DNA of 64,000 nt from contig ML133422.1 in assembly GCA_003864495.1 (NCBI GenBank), forward strand, positions 1,110,420-1,174,419, given 5' to 3'. A model generated the notes under the pieces. The model was not told the origin of the DNA, did not search any database, and saw nothing but the letters and a program-made list of their open reading frames with translations. The number at the start of each line of letters is the position of its first letter. The first letter of the stretch is position 1. Position numbers and translations under genes: made by a program. The DNA comes from Nemopilema nomurai. Taxonomy: Eukaryota > Cnidaria > Scyphozoa > Rhizostomeae > Rhizostomatidae. This document shows, one piece after another, positions 48,801 through 60,484 of the stretch.

Positions 48801-50407
48801 TCTGTCTCTTAAGTATCGCTTTGGAAGTAAAAAGTTCTTTTGAAAGATTTCCACAACAAAAGCTTTGTTTCGTGAAAGCCTCTTCCAGATGCCTCAAATC
48901 CTCGTTTAGATGCATCGTCCTCATCACTCACCATTCATGTTTCTTGTATTGTTGGCTGAGCTCTCAACATCGCCTTCCTCTTCTGGAACTGGAGGAGCCT
49001 TGGTTGGTGCAACTGATGGTGCTATGGTTGTGACTGGCCCAGTGGTGACAACTGGTGTAGTGACAGGGACAGTGGTAATTGGAACTGTAGTGGGCTTTGC
49101 AGCATCGGTAACTGGTGCTGGAAGTTTAAGTTCAAATGTGACATGGATGTTTGGAAATTGATTTACTTCGTTATATAGTTGTGTCAAATGCTACAGAAGG
49201 TTCCAAAGGAAGGGAGCTTTTGTTGGGAATCAATAAAAGTTTTAAGCAGCAATTATCTGTTTATATTGTTGAAAAATAATCGACACAAATGTAAGAGAAG
49301 ATGAAGTTGACGGAATAAATGTATTAAAGGGTGTATGAATGTATAAGATAGTGGTCTCGAAAAAGGATAATGTCAGAATGTGGGAAATGGAAAGAAGTAA
49401 TAGAGGCGAAGTTGTAGGAAGTTGGATGGAGAAGAGTAGAATATAGGGAAGAGCATGGAAGTATGACATAAGGAATAAGGGCTATGGAAATTTGCTATCA
49501 TGAAGGTAAGGATATGAAAGGAGGGTGTAAGAAGTGCAACGGAAGACATGAGAATAGGTGGCAAAGGCAGAAGAGATCAGACTGAGACAAAAAGTCAAGA
49601 TAGGTTTAGCGTATCTTTCTCTTACCTGTTGTTACTGGTGCCTTAGACGCCTCGGTTGCTGCTGTTGTTACGACTGCTGGGGTGGTAGGCTTGATGACGG
49701 CTGTTGTCGTGGCCACTGTGGCAGGTGGGGCCTTGGTTGTCACCTGGCGCCCTTCTCCGCTCTTCTGGTCGTCTTTTTTTGGCTTTGGCTCGCCCTCTTT
49801 CTTCTTGTTGCCTGCAACTTTGTCCCTCTTCTCTGCGGCAGCGCTGTCGTCGCCTTCTTTGACTATAAAAAATGATACGTCACGTGTGTTCACATTTCCC
49901 CATAAACAAGTAAATGCAAAAGAAACACTACTGTTGTTAAGAGACGTTCTGCTCACAGGCCAACTTAAAAACGATGCTAAACGGGTTCATTTTTCGTAAC
50001 TCTATCGTGATATCTGCGCGAAGACGAGGTTTATCATGTCAGGCCACGGTGATCTGGCATAACAAACACGGTATTACCTTATTCTGTGCATTCTGTCTAT
50101 GAGAAACCCAACCACGTGGATCAAGTGCCCAAATGCTCTTATGACCCAAGGGAAGAGTCATCATCTCATATTACATTTTCATGTAACTCGACATGTATGT
50201 AACTCCAGAGGTGATAGGATTGCTACTTATCCAAACATATGGAAAGAGCATTGAGTAAATAAACCATGGTTGAGAAAATTAATGAAAATTTGATAATGGA
50301 AATGAAAAATATTGCTTACCATTGTTTTCATCGTCTAAAGGCCTGCTTTGCCCATATTCGAGCGAAACGAAAAGTAAAAATCCTATTAACACAAACGACA
50401 ACTTCAT
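45836..50407 (-). CDS. Secreted SEA-domain protein with two minicollagen-type Cys domains and polyproline
   Basis: Seven exons, read right to left: 50407-50320, 49862-49626, 49117-48932, 48428-48319, 47624-47566, 46850-46708, 46344-45836. All sites are GT/AG and 1332 nt keep frame (443 residues). A signal peptide (MKLSFVLIGFLLFVSLEYG) is followed by a Lys-rich then Thr/Pro-rich stalk to about residue 170. Residues 171-258 fit a SEA domain: FHVAIRFIAEKW, NPVYERTKQMLLTA, VASPGVVADFYVRF and a KDGKL segment. Then come CTPDCRIQCYSYCDQGCC (284-301), a polyproline run (about 324-345) and CPPVCSTFCGPQCPNTCC (370-387). The Gln/Tyr/Ala-rich tail has two more Cys (436, 441). C-x3-C-x3-C-x3-C-x3-CC is the minicollagen cysteine-domain pattern, which cross-links nematocyst walls by disulfides. 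No Gly-X-Y stretch is present. I infer a nematocyst wall or extracellular matrix protein. An acceptor (TTTTCAG) 14 nt before the ATG indicates a spliced 5' UTR. Confidence 0.88.
47976..48252. mobile_element. TA-flanked MITE in intron 4 of the SEA/minicollagen-domain gene
   Basis: The 277-bp element has ends CAATGCCTGCCAAAA and, at the right reverse-complemented, CAATGCCTGTCAAAA, flanked by TA on both sides (47974-47975, 48253-48254). Inside is a second inverted pair: CCCCCTCCCCCC with AACAATGTTG, and CCAACATTGTT with GGGGGGAGGAGGGGG. This fits a Tc1/mariner-type MITE that can form a long hairpin. Noncoding. Confidence 0.8.
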
Positions 50408-50423
50408 GTTGAGGTTTTGATCT

Positions 50424-53400
50424 GAAAATGAAAAAGAAAATTAAATCAAGATATGCAGGGAGATCCATTTAGATTTAGAATTATATTATGCTGCAGAACT
50501 TCAAAAAGCAGCATTCGTTTTTTAAGACGTTCCTTCAAGAAATTTGCTTTGCATACAAAACTATCTGTAATTAAAAGTGCACTATGAAGAAAGTTCCGGC
50601 AATTCGCAAACTTCAGAAGTGCCTCCCTTCATTGAAAAACTTTATTCACCCGAGGTAGCCAAGCTTTGAAGCAATAAGTTACCAAGTTATAACTGCAAGC
50701 TTTTTGACTGCGACACTTTCTGTAAGCAATTTTAAAGCTCCATATTTGTTTATTTTTACTCGGATACATTTTAGATAGTGTGGCCTACGCATTTTTCTTT
50801 GCCTTGATTTGTTCGGTGGACCAGCTGTTTGTTATCCTAAATTCAATAGCCATGTCAACGTCCAGGCAAAGCAGGTATTGCACACCTGTGTTTGCTGTAA
50901 TTCCGATTAGCTATCTTCATGTTACCTTTTGTCTGTATGTTTGTTTTAAAGATGTACTTAAGATCTAAAAAAGTGTGCAATAGGCGCTTGTAATGAAGAA
51001 TTTTGCAAAATGATTAGAGTTTTAGTGTTTTCTCGTTTACCAGTCTTGTATCCCGGGAGAACAGTTTTTTGCCTTTTTGCACACAAGCAGTGTCGTTATT
51101 TCACTTTCCTCCAAAGAAGTAGAATCAAAACGGCCCAGCATTGTCGAAATTGCGATGTAGCGAATTGATTCGTCGAAAGTTTATCACCACAGATTTGCAG
51201 TTAGGCTTGTAACTGCGATAAAGCGATGCTTCTAGTTCCAAATATCGTGTACCAGATCATTGGTTGCAAAAAGGCATGCTAGAATTATTTTAAAACATAT
51301 TCTTAGATTTGCTAGTGCTGCAGACTTGGTGTTGTTGGCAAATTAGCTGCGTTTGCGAACAACATTGCAACTATTTGCGAGCACTGGAGGCTGTCGTAAC
51401 TCTGCAACCTCGTAACATTGCACCCAGATCTCGCAACTCTGCTAACATTACCTTCTTATTTGCAGATAAAACACCAAAATTGTCAAATAATACTCACCCT
51501 ATGTTTCCAGCACAACGACTTGGCTTTTCCGTTGCTTCGAGCGTGCTTATCTATGGAATATTACAAAAAATCGCAGCAAATTAGCGAAACCTGGTTTGCA
51601 GCAACGCTTGCGAAACGCGTCCAAGTCCGTTCTGCTTGGTTTGGGTGCAATCATGTGATCTGACCTTGACCTCATTAATTATGCAGGTGAAAACGCATAA
51701 GCCTCCGAAACAAGACTGGCCTTGAATAGAACGCTAATTGTCGTAATCTATATTGGGGTGAAGGTTAATGCGCCTGGAATCTCGCAAACGGCGTAACACT
51801 TTCAGTAAGGCACTTCATCAAGGCATCAGCCCTGCTTGCCAACACCACTTGCGAGCTTGTTTATCGCCGGCTGCCGATACATTTGTCGATAATGTTTACA
51901 TGCAAGATCAGGCGTCGATGTTTCCAGATTGTCCTTGTTTAAAGAGTTTCGCATTATCGTATGGGCTGCCGAAACCTCGATTCGCGCAAATTAGTTCGAA
52001 TTATCGCCCAAATTTCGAAGGTCAGATAATGCCAAGATAAGGACCATTAGAATGAACCTAAAATTAGCCTGGAAATTTTTCACTCTGAATTGTTTCGATT
52101 TAACTTTGACTGGTAACTGTTTTTTTATGGGTTGCATTACTTCAAGTGTTTGATGAGAAGCAGAGTTTTGTTATTTTTGCCTAACAGGTGTTTGGTTCAT
52201 GTGTCAAAATTATTTCCTTTTCGAAAGATATCCAGAATCGTCCAAATTTTTTGCCGATTACAATCAGCAGCTGGCATTTTGGTGCAAGTTTTGGTGTTAT
52301 CAATTTCCAAAACATTTCGAAACACAAACAATCGAACTTTTAAGTAAAAAATATACTCAAATCAGTTTTTCTTGCATAACGAGAACAGATCTTCTAAACG
52401 CTCGTAGAATCTTTGACTATCGAGACTGCATTTCTGCACTCAGTTGTGGGTATTTATACTTGATGATGCGACTTATAATGAAATTCGTGAATGGTTGAAT
52501 ATTTATTGTTTCTGACTGTGTAGCCACTATGAATTTGACAAGTAAAATCGGGAAATTCTATTAAATTCTTTATGGCAAATGGTCAAGGGAGTCTTGATGC
52601 AATTGAATGTAGGTTATCTGTATGCCAAAAGGAAACAAAATTTCAAGATGCATGTTCTAGCAAAAAGCAATGCTTATTACGGTATTAATTTTGTTCTTCA
52701 TTGTACTACAAGTAACATTACCTTTTACTGTAATATGCTAAGAACAATAATATTTGCTCTGTAAGAAAATTCATCCATTCATTATTTGTTCTACTCCAGT
52801 GACCTTTTTTTCTAAAAGTTAATCATTAATTCTTGCATTTATATTTGCCTCTGTTTCAAAATATTACCTGGAACAAATTACATACCTCTTTGCAAACGTA
52901 TATGCTACACAATGCAGTTTATAATTTGTGGAAGTGACCCTTGCAATGTCTATCACCCGGCATTTACAAAGGTCAGATTTGCTTACAAGATAGCAAGTAT
53001 ACTTCAACAATCAACAGGTGAAATTTTGATAAGACTTGAAATGTTGAACTTGATTGTGGACCGTTAAGTGAATAGTAGACATGAAAAGAAAATTTTACGG
53101 AAAAATTTTGCTCCATGTTTGGCACCACTTATAGCACGACTTATTGCATGATAAAAAACGACTTTGGAGCTATGGCAAATTATCATTTAGCAGTTTTTAA
53201 TACTAAAATTAATTTTGAAGCCAACTGCAAAAATTCATAGCATTTTTCATACCATTGAGCTTCAAATGCCGTCGTCGATATCAGTCGTTGATTTTGCGTT
53301 TTGTTTTAAACTCAGTTCAACTCTAAGTTTATCTTTCCGTGTAGCTGTGCCGATGCCATTGAGTATTGGTTAGGTGCCTTGATATCGTCGATAAAAATCT

Positions 53401-54918
53401 GTTTTGCCATGTTATTGATATGTCGACCTCTCGTGTGATGATCGATACTAAGTGTGGTCTCTCGTGTTTTATCGATACTTTGTAAGTTGGCAGAATTATA
53501 CAGCATTTTCATTAAGCATCTCACTCCTATCACCAGAGTAATACGTCCAATGGCCCAATGACTTATCTCCTGAAGTAGATGAGAGAAGGGACAGTTTTCC
53601 AAAAGGGAAAGTTACATTCATGATTTGCTTTTATCAGAGAAGAAACTTAGGTCCGTTTCTCCATATATCCAACACCTAGCATGTACAGCCCTGCATACAC
53701 TGTATCGAATATCTTGTGAAAGAAATGCAGAAGTAATTTACGATCCATGATTCCTTATACGATGTAAAAATTTAACCCTAAAACACTTAGCAAATACCGT
53801 TGAACTTCTAGGCATTAATATTCATGAATATTGCACTTTTTATGGATGTTTTTGCTAACTCTACAACTGTACCACAAGTGTTCACGTTCGGTTGCGTTTT
53901 TGACTAGCGTTGCAACTAATGTTTGTTTGTACTTTAAGACTGAATATAAGTTTGTGGCTTTGTTATTTGATTTGTATTCTTATTGTTGTCTTCAGCGTGA
54001 GCACGTGACGCAAAACCCTTTCCAAAACGAGGCTACATTGTGCAATTTTTCAGATGATCATTTTTACTCAAACTGTACGTTGTGGCAGAATAATGTGTTA
54101 AATCTCGATGCATTATGTCTTAAGTTGGAATCGAAGTAATTCCTACTTTAATGATGAGCCGTGAGACCGACTCCCTGTATTATTCAATATCAGCTCCTAG
54201 TTTTGAGGAATTGCAACCTTTTAACGCCCTTAAAAGTCGTTTAACGCCCATTCCAATGCAAAACAGGCATTTCTTCTTTGTTGGTCAAGAGCCCTAGAAG
54301 CAATTAGCTACTCTTCCCGGGGCACTTGGTCTCTTGATCGTTTGCCCCTCGAAACTGATAGACGACATCCCAGGCTATCGACGTTATTATTATTATACCG
54401 ACATGGTATTAATTGACGCTATTTGTTGGCTGTGCATTTATCTATAAGCGACTTCTGGCAACTCGAAGTCCGACCTCAACGAGGTATCATATTGTGTACA
54501 GTACATTGGTATCTCTAACACTGAACGATATTCAATTCATATATACTGATACGATTTCCAGGGATGCCCATTAAATGATCTTTTAATTATATTGACTTGA
54601 CCTCCCATTAGAGTCTCAATCACCCGCTCTCGTATCTGCATTGAGCGTGTTTACTAGGATCAAATCACGCTCACGGTTGTGCAATCAACCATCTGGTAAA
54701 CATTACAATCACCTGTCATCTATAGTCGCTGCAATTTTAGGGAATTTGCCCCTCGATCCCTGAAAGCCATTTCATAGGAGCTTTGTCAATTGATATAAGT
54801 CCAGACGGTTTTCATTAGGGTTTCAAAACCGCGCAGAAAAACAGAAGCAATCAAGGGATCTTCAAGGAATTTCAGTTCTAACTGTTTGTGGTTCAACTTG
54901 CTGTTGCGATTAGCGATT
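50424..54918. other. Intergenic region between divergent secreted-protein genes
   Basis: About 4.5 kb without a supported gene. Reading frames here are short, overlap each other and lack domains. It should contain the upstream UTR exon and promoter of the minus-strand gene and the promoter of the plus-strand gene. Confidence 0.45.
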
Positions 54919-54924
54919 TATAAA
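54919..54924 (+). promoter_or_regulatory. TATA box of the plus-strand secreted-protein gene
   Basis: TATAAA lies 69 nt upstream of the initiator ATG at 54988. With a start of transcription about 30 nt downstream it would leave a short 5' UTR of about 40 nt. Confidence 0.5.
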
Positions 54925-54987
54925 CAAGTGTAACAAACATTCAAAACGGATCAAGTTTTGTGGTATTCAGAAAAGAAACAGAGAAAA

Positions 54988-57900
54988 ATGAAACTTTCTC
55001 TGATGCTTTATGCTGCTGCTGTTATTGTTTCAGCATGCACGGCTCGACCAAAACAAGGTAAATAAAAGTTAAAATAAAATACCATTTATATCAATGTATC
55101 TTTTCAATTATGTAGTCTTACGTTTTTAACTTCCCTGTAATGTATGAACTGTAATTTTGACCTTTTCCGGCGACTGACTGACCAGCTTTAGAATAAACTT
55201 CCACGAGTGCATTCGAGGTTTTCTTAAAAGCGTCAATATTTAATAGTGATGGAAAGTTAATAGTCCTTTATAGACAACGCATGCTATACAACAAATGTCA
55301 GGCAGAGTATCTTGATTTTTGTGCCTTCTAGCAATGAGTCCCGTGTTGAATACACCGAAGCTGAATTTGTAGCACTTTCTTATTCTTAAATAAAAATAAG
55401 GTACAAAAGTCGTACACACTGGTCATGACTTTGAAATTGTACTGTACATTTCCTTCCCCCAGATCAAATCCTTTACCGCAATAACTTTATTATTCTCCTG
55501 TTATTCTGCATAAAACACTTTCTTAAGCTGCATTGGCGATTGCCAGATCTTTCTTTACTTGAAATTTTAAACTAAAAACATGCCTGCAAATTCTGCCTAT
55601 CAGATTCATCCAATGTATCTCTACATATACTTTGGTATTTTTGAATGGATGTTGAGCTTTTAGAGTACGTTATTCTTTAGTCACTTTAGTCAGAAAAATT
55701 TGCTCACTAGTTGACATTTGGTATAAAGCCCAAATAAAAATGATAACCCTAGGAAACTTCCTTTTCGCAAAAAAATTGAATATCTATCTGTGTAAATGCT
55801 ATCTGGATTTTAAAATTGGACCCAGTTGTAGATTCGTGGAGACTTTCATTGGATCACGCAAAGGATTGCTAAGCTACTGGACTTGCTAGGACTGCGAGAT
55901 GAACACTTAACAATCGCCTCTTGCGATCCTGCTCGCCTCCTACATTTCTTATTGCAACCGTCAAATTCTTTGCATGACGCCCAAAAAATGTATCCCTTTT
56001 CAGTACCTCATATGGCCTAGACTTTAAATTGCTTGACAAGCTCTTTATAATCATCATAATACTTCTTATAGCGAGCAGCGAACTGCAACCAACCACCAAT
56101 GCCAATGGAAGAGACATTCTTATGACCGCAACTGCCACAATGGGCAAAAAACCCGAGGAAGGCAGTAAGAGGTCGCCCACTGAAGCTAGCAAACCCAAGA
56201 AGCCAAAATCGAAGAAATTGAAATCCATGAAAAATCAAGTTCCCCCACCGCGAAAGGAGGTTATGCCACCGCGGAAGGAGGTTATGCCACCTCGAAAGGA
56301 GGTTATGCCACCTCGAAAGGAGGTTATGCCACCTCGAAAGGAGGTTATGCCACCGCGTAAAGCTCTTTCAACGCCACGCAAGTCAAATAAGAAGAAACCG
56401 AAGCAAAGTAAATTGAAATTCAAGAAAGTGAAGGAAGTAACTGGTACTCGGTACGCAGGGAAGGCAAAAAAGGTAAGCAGTTTTTGCATTGAAATCTTTG
56501 GTCAATCAAACCGCGTTTACATTTCTAACTTGAGCATCCCGTTCTAGAGAGATGATGACGCGATTTTGCGCTTTTTGTATTTTTCAGCAGTTAGCAAGGC
56601 CGATAAGAAGCCCTTTGCGCCAGTTCCAAAGCACGTCGCAATTGCCGAGTGACCAAGTCTCAAGTGACGTGGCAGCGAGCAAGAAGTCGTTCCTGGCAGA
56701 GGAAATGATCGATGACCCAGATGCAGCCCCCACCGAAAGTGCCAGTTTTGATGACTCTGACACAACCAAGAAGTCAACAAACGAAGGTAACCCCCGTCTG
56801 CTACGGAGGCAATGCGCCTACTTCGAAGGTTGATTGAGTTGGAGCGCGCTCTGAAATGCTGTCATGCTTCTTGATTTACCAAAGGTGTGAAAGCAAATGC
56901 ATGGGTGCACTTTTGCTCAGTATTCAATGCAAATAGGGTACTCTAGTAGGTAAATGATGAACACTTGTTCAATTGAAAGTGGAGTAATGCCTTTATTACC
57001 AACCAAAACAGAATACACAATGCCCAATAGGTTGAGAATTGAGACCTCCGACAACTAATGTTTCTTGCATTGAAGTGCGTGGTCCCTAATCGTCTTTTCT
57101 GTCCCATTTTGTCGGAACTGGGCACTTTTTACTAGTTATACGAGTAATTTATTGAAGAATACTGATCTTCTGAAGTACTCCATTTGCCTTGAATACTCTA
57201 ATTGCCACACGTGCACTCATGGAAGCTACTCAAGGAGAAAGGGAATTTTAGTTCAAAAGATTCAGTATGATAGATCTTTTAGCATGGCATTTTGGCATGT
57301 CCAATGTAATTCTCTACAGGTGAGCAAAACGAGGCTATTGGAGACGCTGCGCCCACCGATGCTGCACCCCTTGATGGAAGTGACAACGGAGGAGGCGAAG
57401 GCGGTACGATAGCTTGATTCGTTGATCGCCAGATATAGAATATCTCCTTGGTATACACGAAGTCGGCTATGAGTAGTTGAAGCATGATTTAGGCATTGCT
57501 GATCATTTGCGAATCTGCACATACTGACATGGCAAAGTCAGTCACCCCCAACCTACCCTACCCTCTCCCCCTGTCTAGAATTTAATTCAAATAGACATGA
57601 ATGCAGAGTCTCTATAAAGGGAAATTAGAAGCCGATCTGGAACGAAGGGGGCAGCCTGTTTGACTAACTAAAAGTAATTCCAGTGCTACAAGAGCCTGTG
57701 AAGGCATTACAGAGACGAAATGTACTTTTTCCTGGAATCTGAATTTTATGGGAATTTTATCAAAGTGTTTTGACACATTGTCTGAAAAATGCAAGAAGTA
57801 TACCGCACCAAATAGTAAGCAATATTCTGATCAAGATCTTCCGTTATGGGCTGATACTTTCATGAATGATATCATTTAATGTACTCTGATTTACTATAAC

Positions 57901-60139
57901 ATGTTTCTGATTTATTTACGTGGAATTTGTTTGCAAAAAGATTAGACTACTTTTTTAATTTCCAATGCTCTATGGAAGATTTTAGGTACACAAAAATTGA
58001 AATATCATTATTGAACTATCGATAGTAAAGAATTGAATGATACATTCTAGTCTGTTTTAGTCGGTTTAAATCGAGAATTTCGTCAAGACTAGAATACTCC
58101 AAACCAAAGGCCTCTAGCGTTTCTGTATATTGCCAGCTATTTTAAGACGATAAGCTAGGCCATGAAAATGAATAAAAGCAAAACCTCAACTTGATATTTG
58201 CTATCTTTCCTTTTCATGGGATCGCTTTTTGTCCTCTTCAAAACGGTTTTGCTATAAACTGATATTTGGCTTGTAGAAAAATCTGACGACAAGAAGACAG
58301 AAGAAAAAGATTCTTCAAATTTCAAAGGTAGCTTTTGATGCCATTCAACTGTATATATATTTTGATGCTATTCAATTATACTATGCAATTACTCATTTTA
58401 GCATGCAAATGTATAAAATATTGTGTTGTTGCTAACGTTGCGGGCAGACCCTCGAATTTTAATTGTATTGGATACCTTGGCTTACGGATGTTTTTCAAAG
58501 GGGCAATTAAAAGTGAAACTAGATTTTGAATTTTGAAATGATAATATTTTTACGGCATCTTTTTCTTTCTTTCTTTAACTCCAAATTTTGTCTTATTTTT
58601 ACGTGCTACCACTTACATTTTTCGCTATCCAAATCTTCATTTTGATTTCATTTTTTCAATTTCATTCATTTATTACTCCGCAAATAAAGCTTATATATGA
58701 AAAGCTATTACACCGATTAGTATTCCTCAAAACAATTCTTAGTTCTTGATTCATTTTTAAGTTTATTTAGTGCAAAGAAGAAATTTGATTACCAAATACA
58801 ACATTGTGAGATTGCAGGAGCTTCAGTGTATCCATTTTTCTACGAATAACCAGCACTTTCAAAGATTTTCAAAGGATCCCAAGAACCCGTGCCAGGTCCC
58901 CTTAACGTATGCAAGACAAGTAAGCCCGAATACGCGTGTACTCAGTTAAAGATTTAAAAAGAAATACAAGCAATGACGAAAGAAGCTAAATAGCCTTTAA
59001 ATTTTCGCATGCCTAATGGAAATATTCAGCACAAAACATGCTAAGTATAGCTTGTAGAAATGTGCCTTGGTATTCTGTTTTTGATGCCAAAAATTTACGT
59101 TGTGACGTCACAACTCTCTGGCGAGGATGCTAATCGAAGATTTTCAGTAAAGGGTGTTTTATCTCACTTGAAAACCTTAACATCAATTGTTTTCTTTTTA
59201 TTGTAAGGTGAAGAGAACAACGACAATAAACCAAAGGACGAAAAAGATTTGAGTGAGGGCGAAAATAAGGATGAAGATAAAACGAAGAGTAATTCGGATG
59301 AAGGTAAAGGAGATGAAACCAAAAGTGTAGAAAAAACCAGCGACTCAGGGGAAAAGGATGATACGTCGAAGGGAAAGGAAGGAGACGCTGAGAACAGAGA
59401 GCCACAGGACGGCGCGTTGCCAACAGTGTCGACTCCTTGTCCCACGACGGTGGCACCAACTACAGTAGCGACGACGCAGGTCGGGACGACGGCAGTGAAG
59501 CCTACAGAGAAGCCGACGACGAAGAAAAAGCCGACTACGAAGGAGCCTAAGAAGACGACAACGAAGGAGCCTAAGAAGCCGACGACTAAGCCAGCCAATA
59601 AAATAAACAACGACAAAAAGGAAAAAGACGTGAAAGGGTTCCAATCTGCGGCGGATCCATTAAACACAGGGTTTACCGCGGAAACGCTTACGTCAGAGTC
59701 AGTTCATGGTTTGACGAAACAGGATGACGAAAAGGCAAGTGCAGGCACAAGCGAATTGACAGATACCACCGCTAGCAATGGTGACCAGTCCGCATTGACA
59801 GGAGACAATGGGGATAGCACGAAGGGTGGCGAGGAATCCCCAACCGAAGCGGTGAGTGACAACAGTCCGAGCGAAACGACGGGCGACTCTTCGGACAGCG
59901 AAACAACGGAGTCAATGAAAGGCAGCGACGGAGGGGATATCAGTGACGACAATGGAGCCGGGGACATTAACCAAGGCAATGGGGGGGATGCTAATGGCCC
60001 GGGGGAGGATGCGGAAAAGGAGAACTTGGGGGACGGAGAGAGCAACACCGATATGACAGCCGGGGAAGATATCAATGCGTTGAATGGAGAGGATGCCTCC
60101 GAGGATGAAAATGGTGGGCGTTGGGGCTTGGCTTCGTGA
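54988..60139 (+). CDS. Secreted low-complexity Lys/Thr-rich and acidic protein, six exons
   Basis: Exons: 54988-55057, 56072-56472, 56588-56786, 57320-57403, 58277-58327, 59208-60139. Junctions are GT/AG, mostly phase 1, and 1737 nt keep frame (578 residues). Exon 1 is a signal peptide (MKLSLMLYAAAVIVSACTA). Exon 2 is Lys-rich and holds five tandem copies of the heptad KEVMPPR. Exons 3-5 become acidic. Exon 6 has an Asp/Glu/Lys region, a Thr stalk (TTVAPTTVATTQVGTT), KPTTKEPKK-type repeats, and a long Ser/Asp/Glu/Gly-rich tail ending RWGLAS. No folded domain or cysteine-rich module is seen. It looks like a mucin-like or acidic extracellular matrix protein; a mineral- or capsule-associated role is only a guess. 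The PTTV stalk resembles that of the divergent neighbour at 45836-50407. The exon 2 start could lie further upstream if a different acceptor is used. Confidence 0.8.
56246..56356 (+). repeat. 21-bp coding minisatellite (heptapeptide x5)
   Basis: Five tandem copies of a unit of the type AAGGAGGTTATGCCACCTCG encode KEVMPPR. Copies differ only by synonymous changes in the Pro/Arg codons (CCG/CCT, CGG/CGA), and the three middle units are near identical, so expansion was recent. The array lies wholly inside exon 2 and keeps frame. Confidence 0.9.
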
Positions 60140-60144
60140 TCCTA

Positions 60145-60384
60145 AAGGCCGGTTTCCACTTGATTCGTGCTGGTCGCGCGACTGAGCGAATGCACATTTG
60201 AGCATGTGCAACACTCAACTTCCTTTTTCGCTGCGAATGCGCAACCATTCGCCGAGTAGTTCAACTCAGTTCGCGTGTAGCTTGATAAAATATGCCGAGT
60301 CGCAGATCTGCCCATTCGCCCATTCGCACATTCGCCCATTCGCCAGGTCGAACAACTACTTCGAATCAAGTGGAAACCGGCCTT
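60145..60384. mobile_element. MITE in the 3' UTR, next to the stop codon
   Basis: The 240-bp element has perfect inverted ends AAGGCCGGTTTCCACTTGAT and ATCAAGTGGAAACCGGCCTT, flanked by TA at 60143-60144 and 60385-60386. The match extends to TTCG/CGAA, 23 bp in all. The inside has four CATTCGCC-type short repeats at 60312-60343. It starts five nt after the TGA stop of the secreted protein gene and lies before its poly(A) signal, so it is transcribed as 3' UTR. Confidence 0.85.
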
Positions 60385-60478
60385 TAGAAGCGACAGTCAG
60401 CGTTCGGTTGTTCACATATCTATTTCACAGTGCTGCTCGCTTCTTGGGGTAATTTTTGTTGTCCGTAAAGCTGTTTTG

Positions 60479-60484
60479 AATAAA
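60479..60484 (+). terminator. Poly(A) signal of the plus-strand secreted-protein gene
   Basis: AATAAA lies 340 nt after the stop codon, just beyond the 3' UTR MITE. Confidence 0.6.

Noticed and set aside
56029..56071. Hydrophobic LLDKLFIIIIILLIASS as a second signal peptide
   Set aside because: It has no ATG, and the run coincides with the polypyrimidine tract and acceptor of exon 2; exon 1 already supplies a signal peptide in the right phase.
59164..59667. Phe/Val/Leu-rich minus-strand ORF that looks membrane-like
   Set aside because: It is the complement of the Thr/Lys-rich repeats of the secreted-protein exon.
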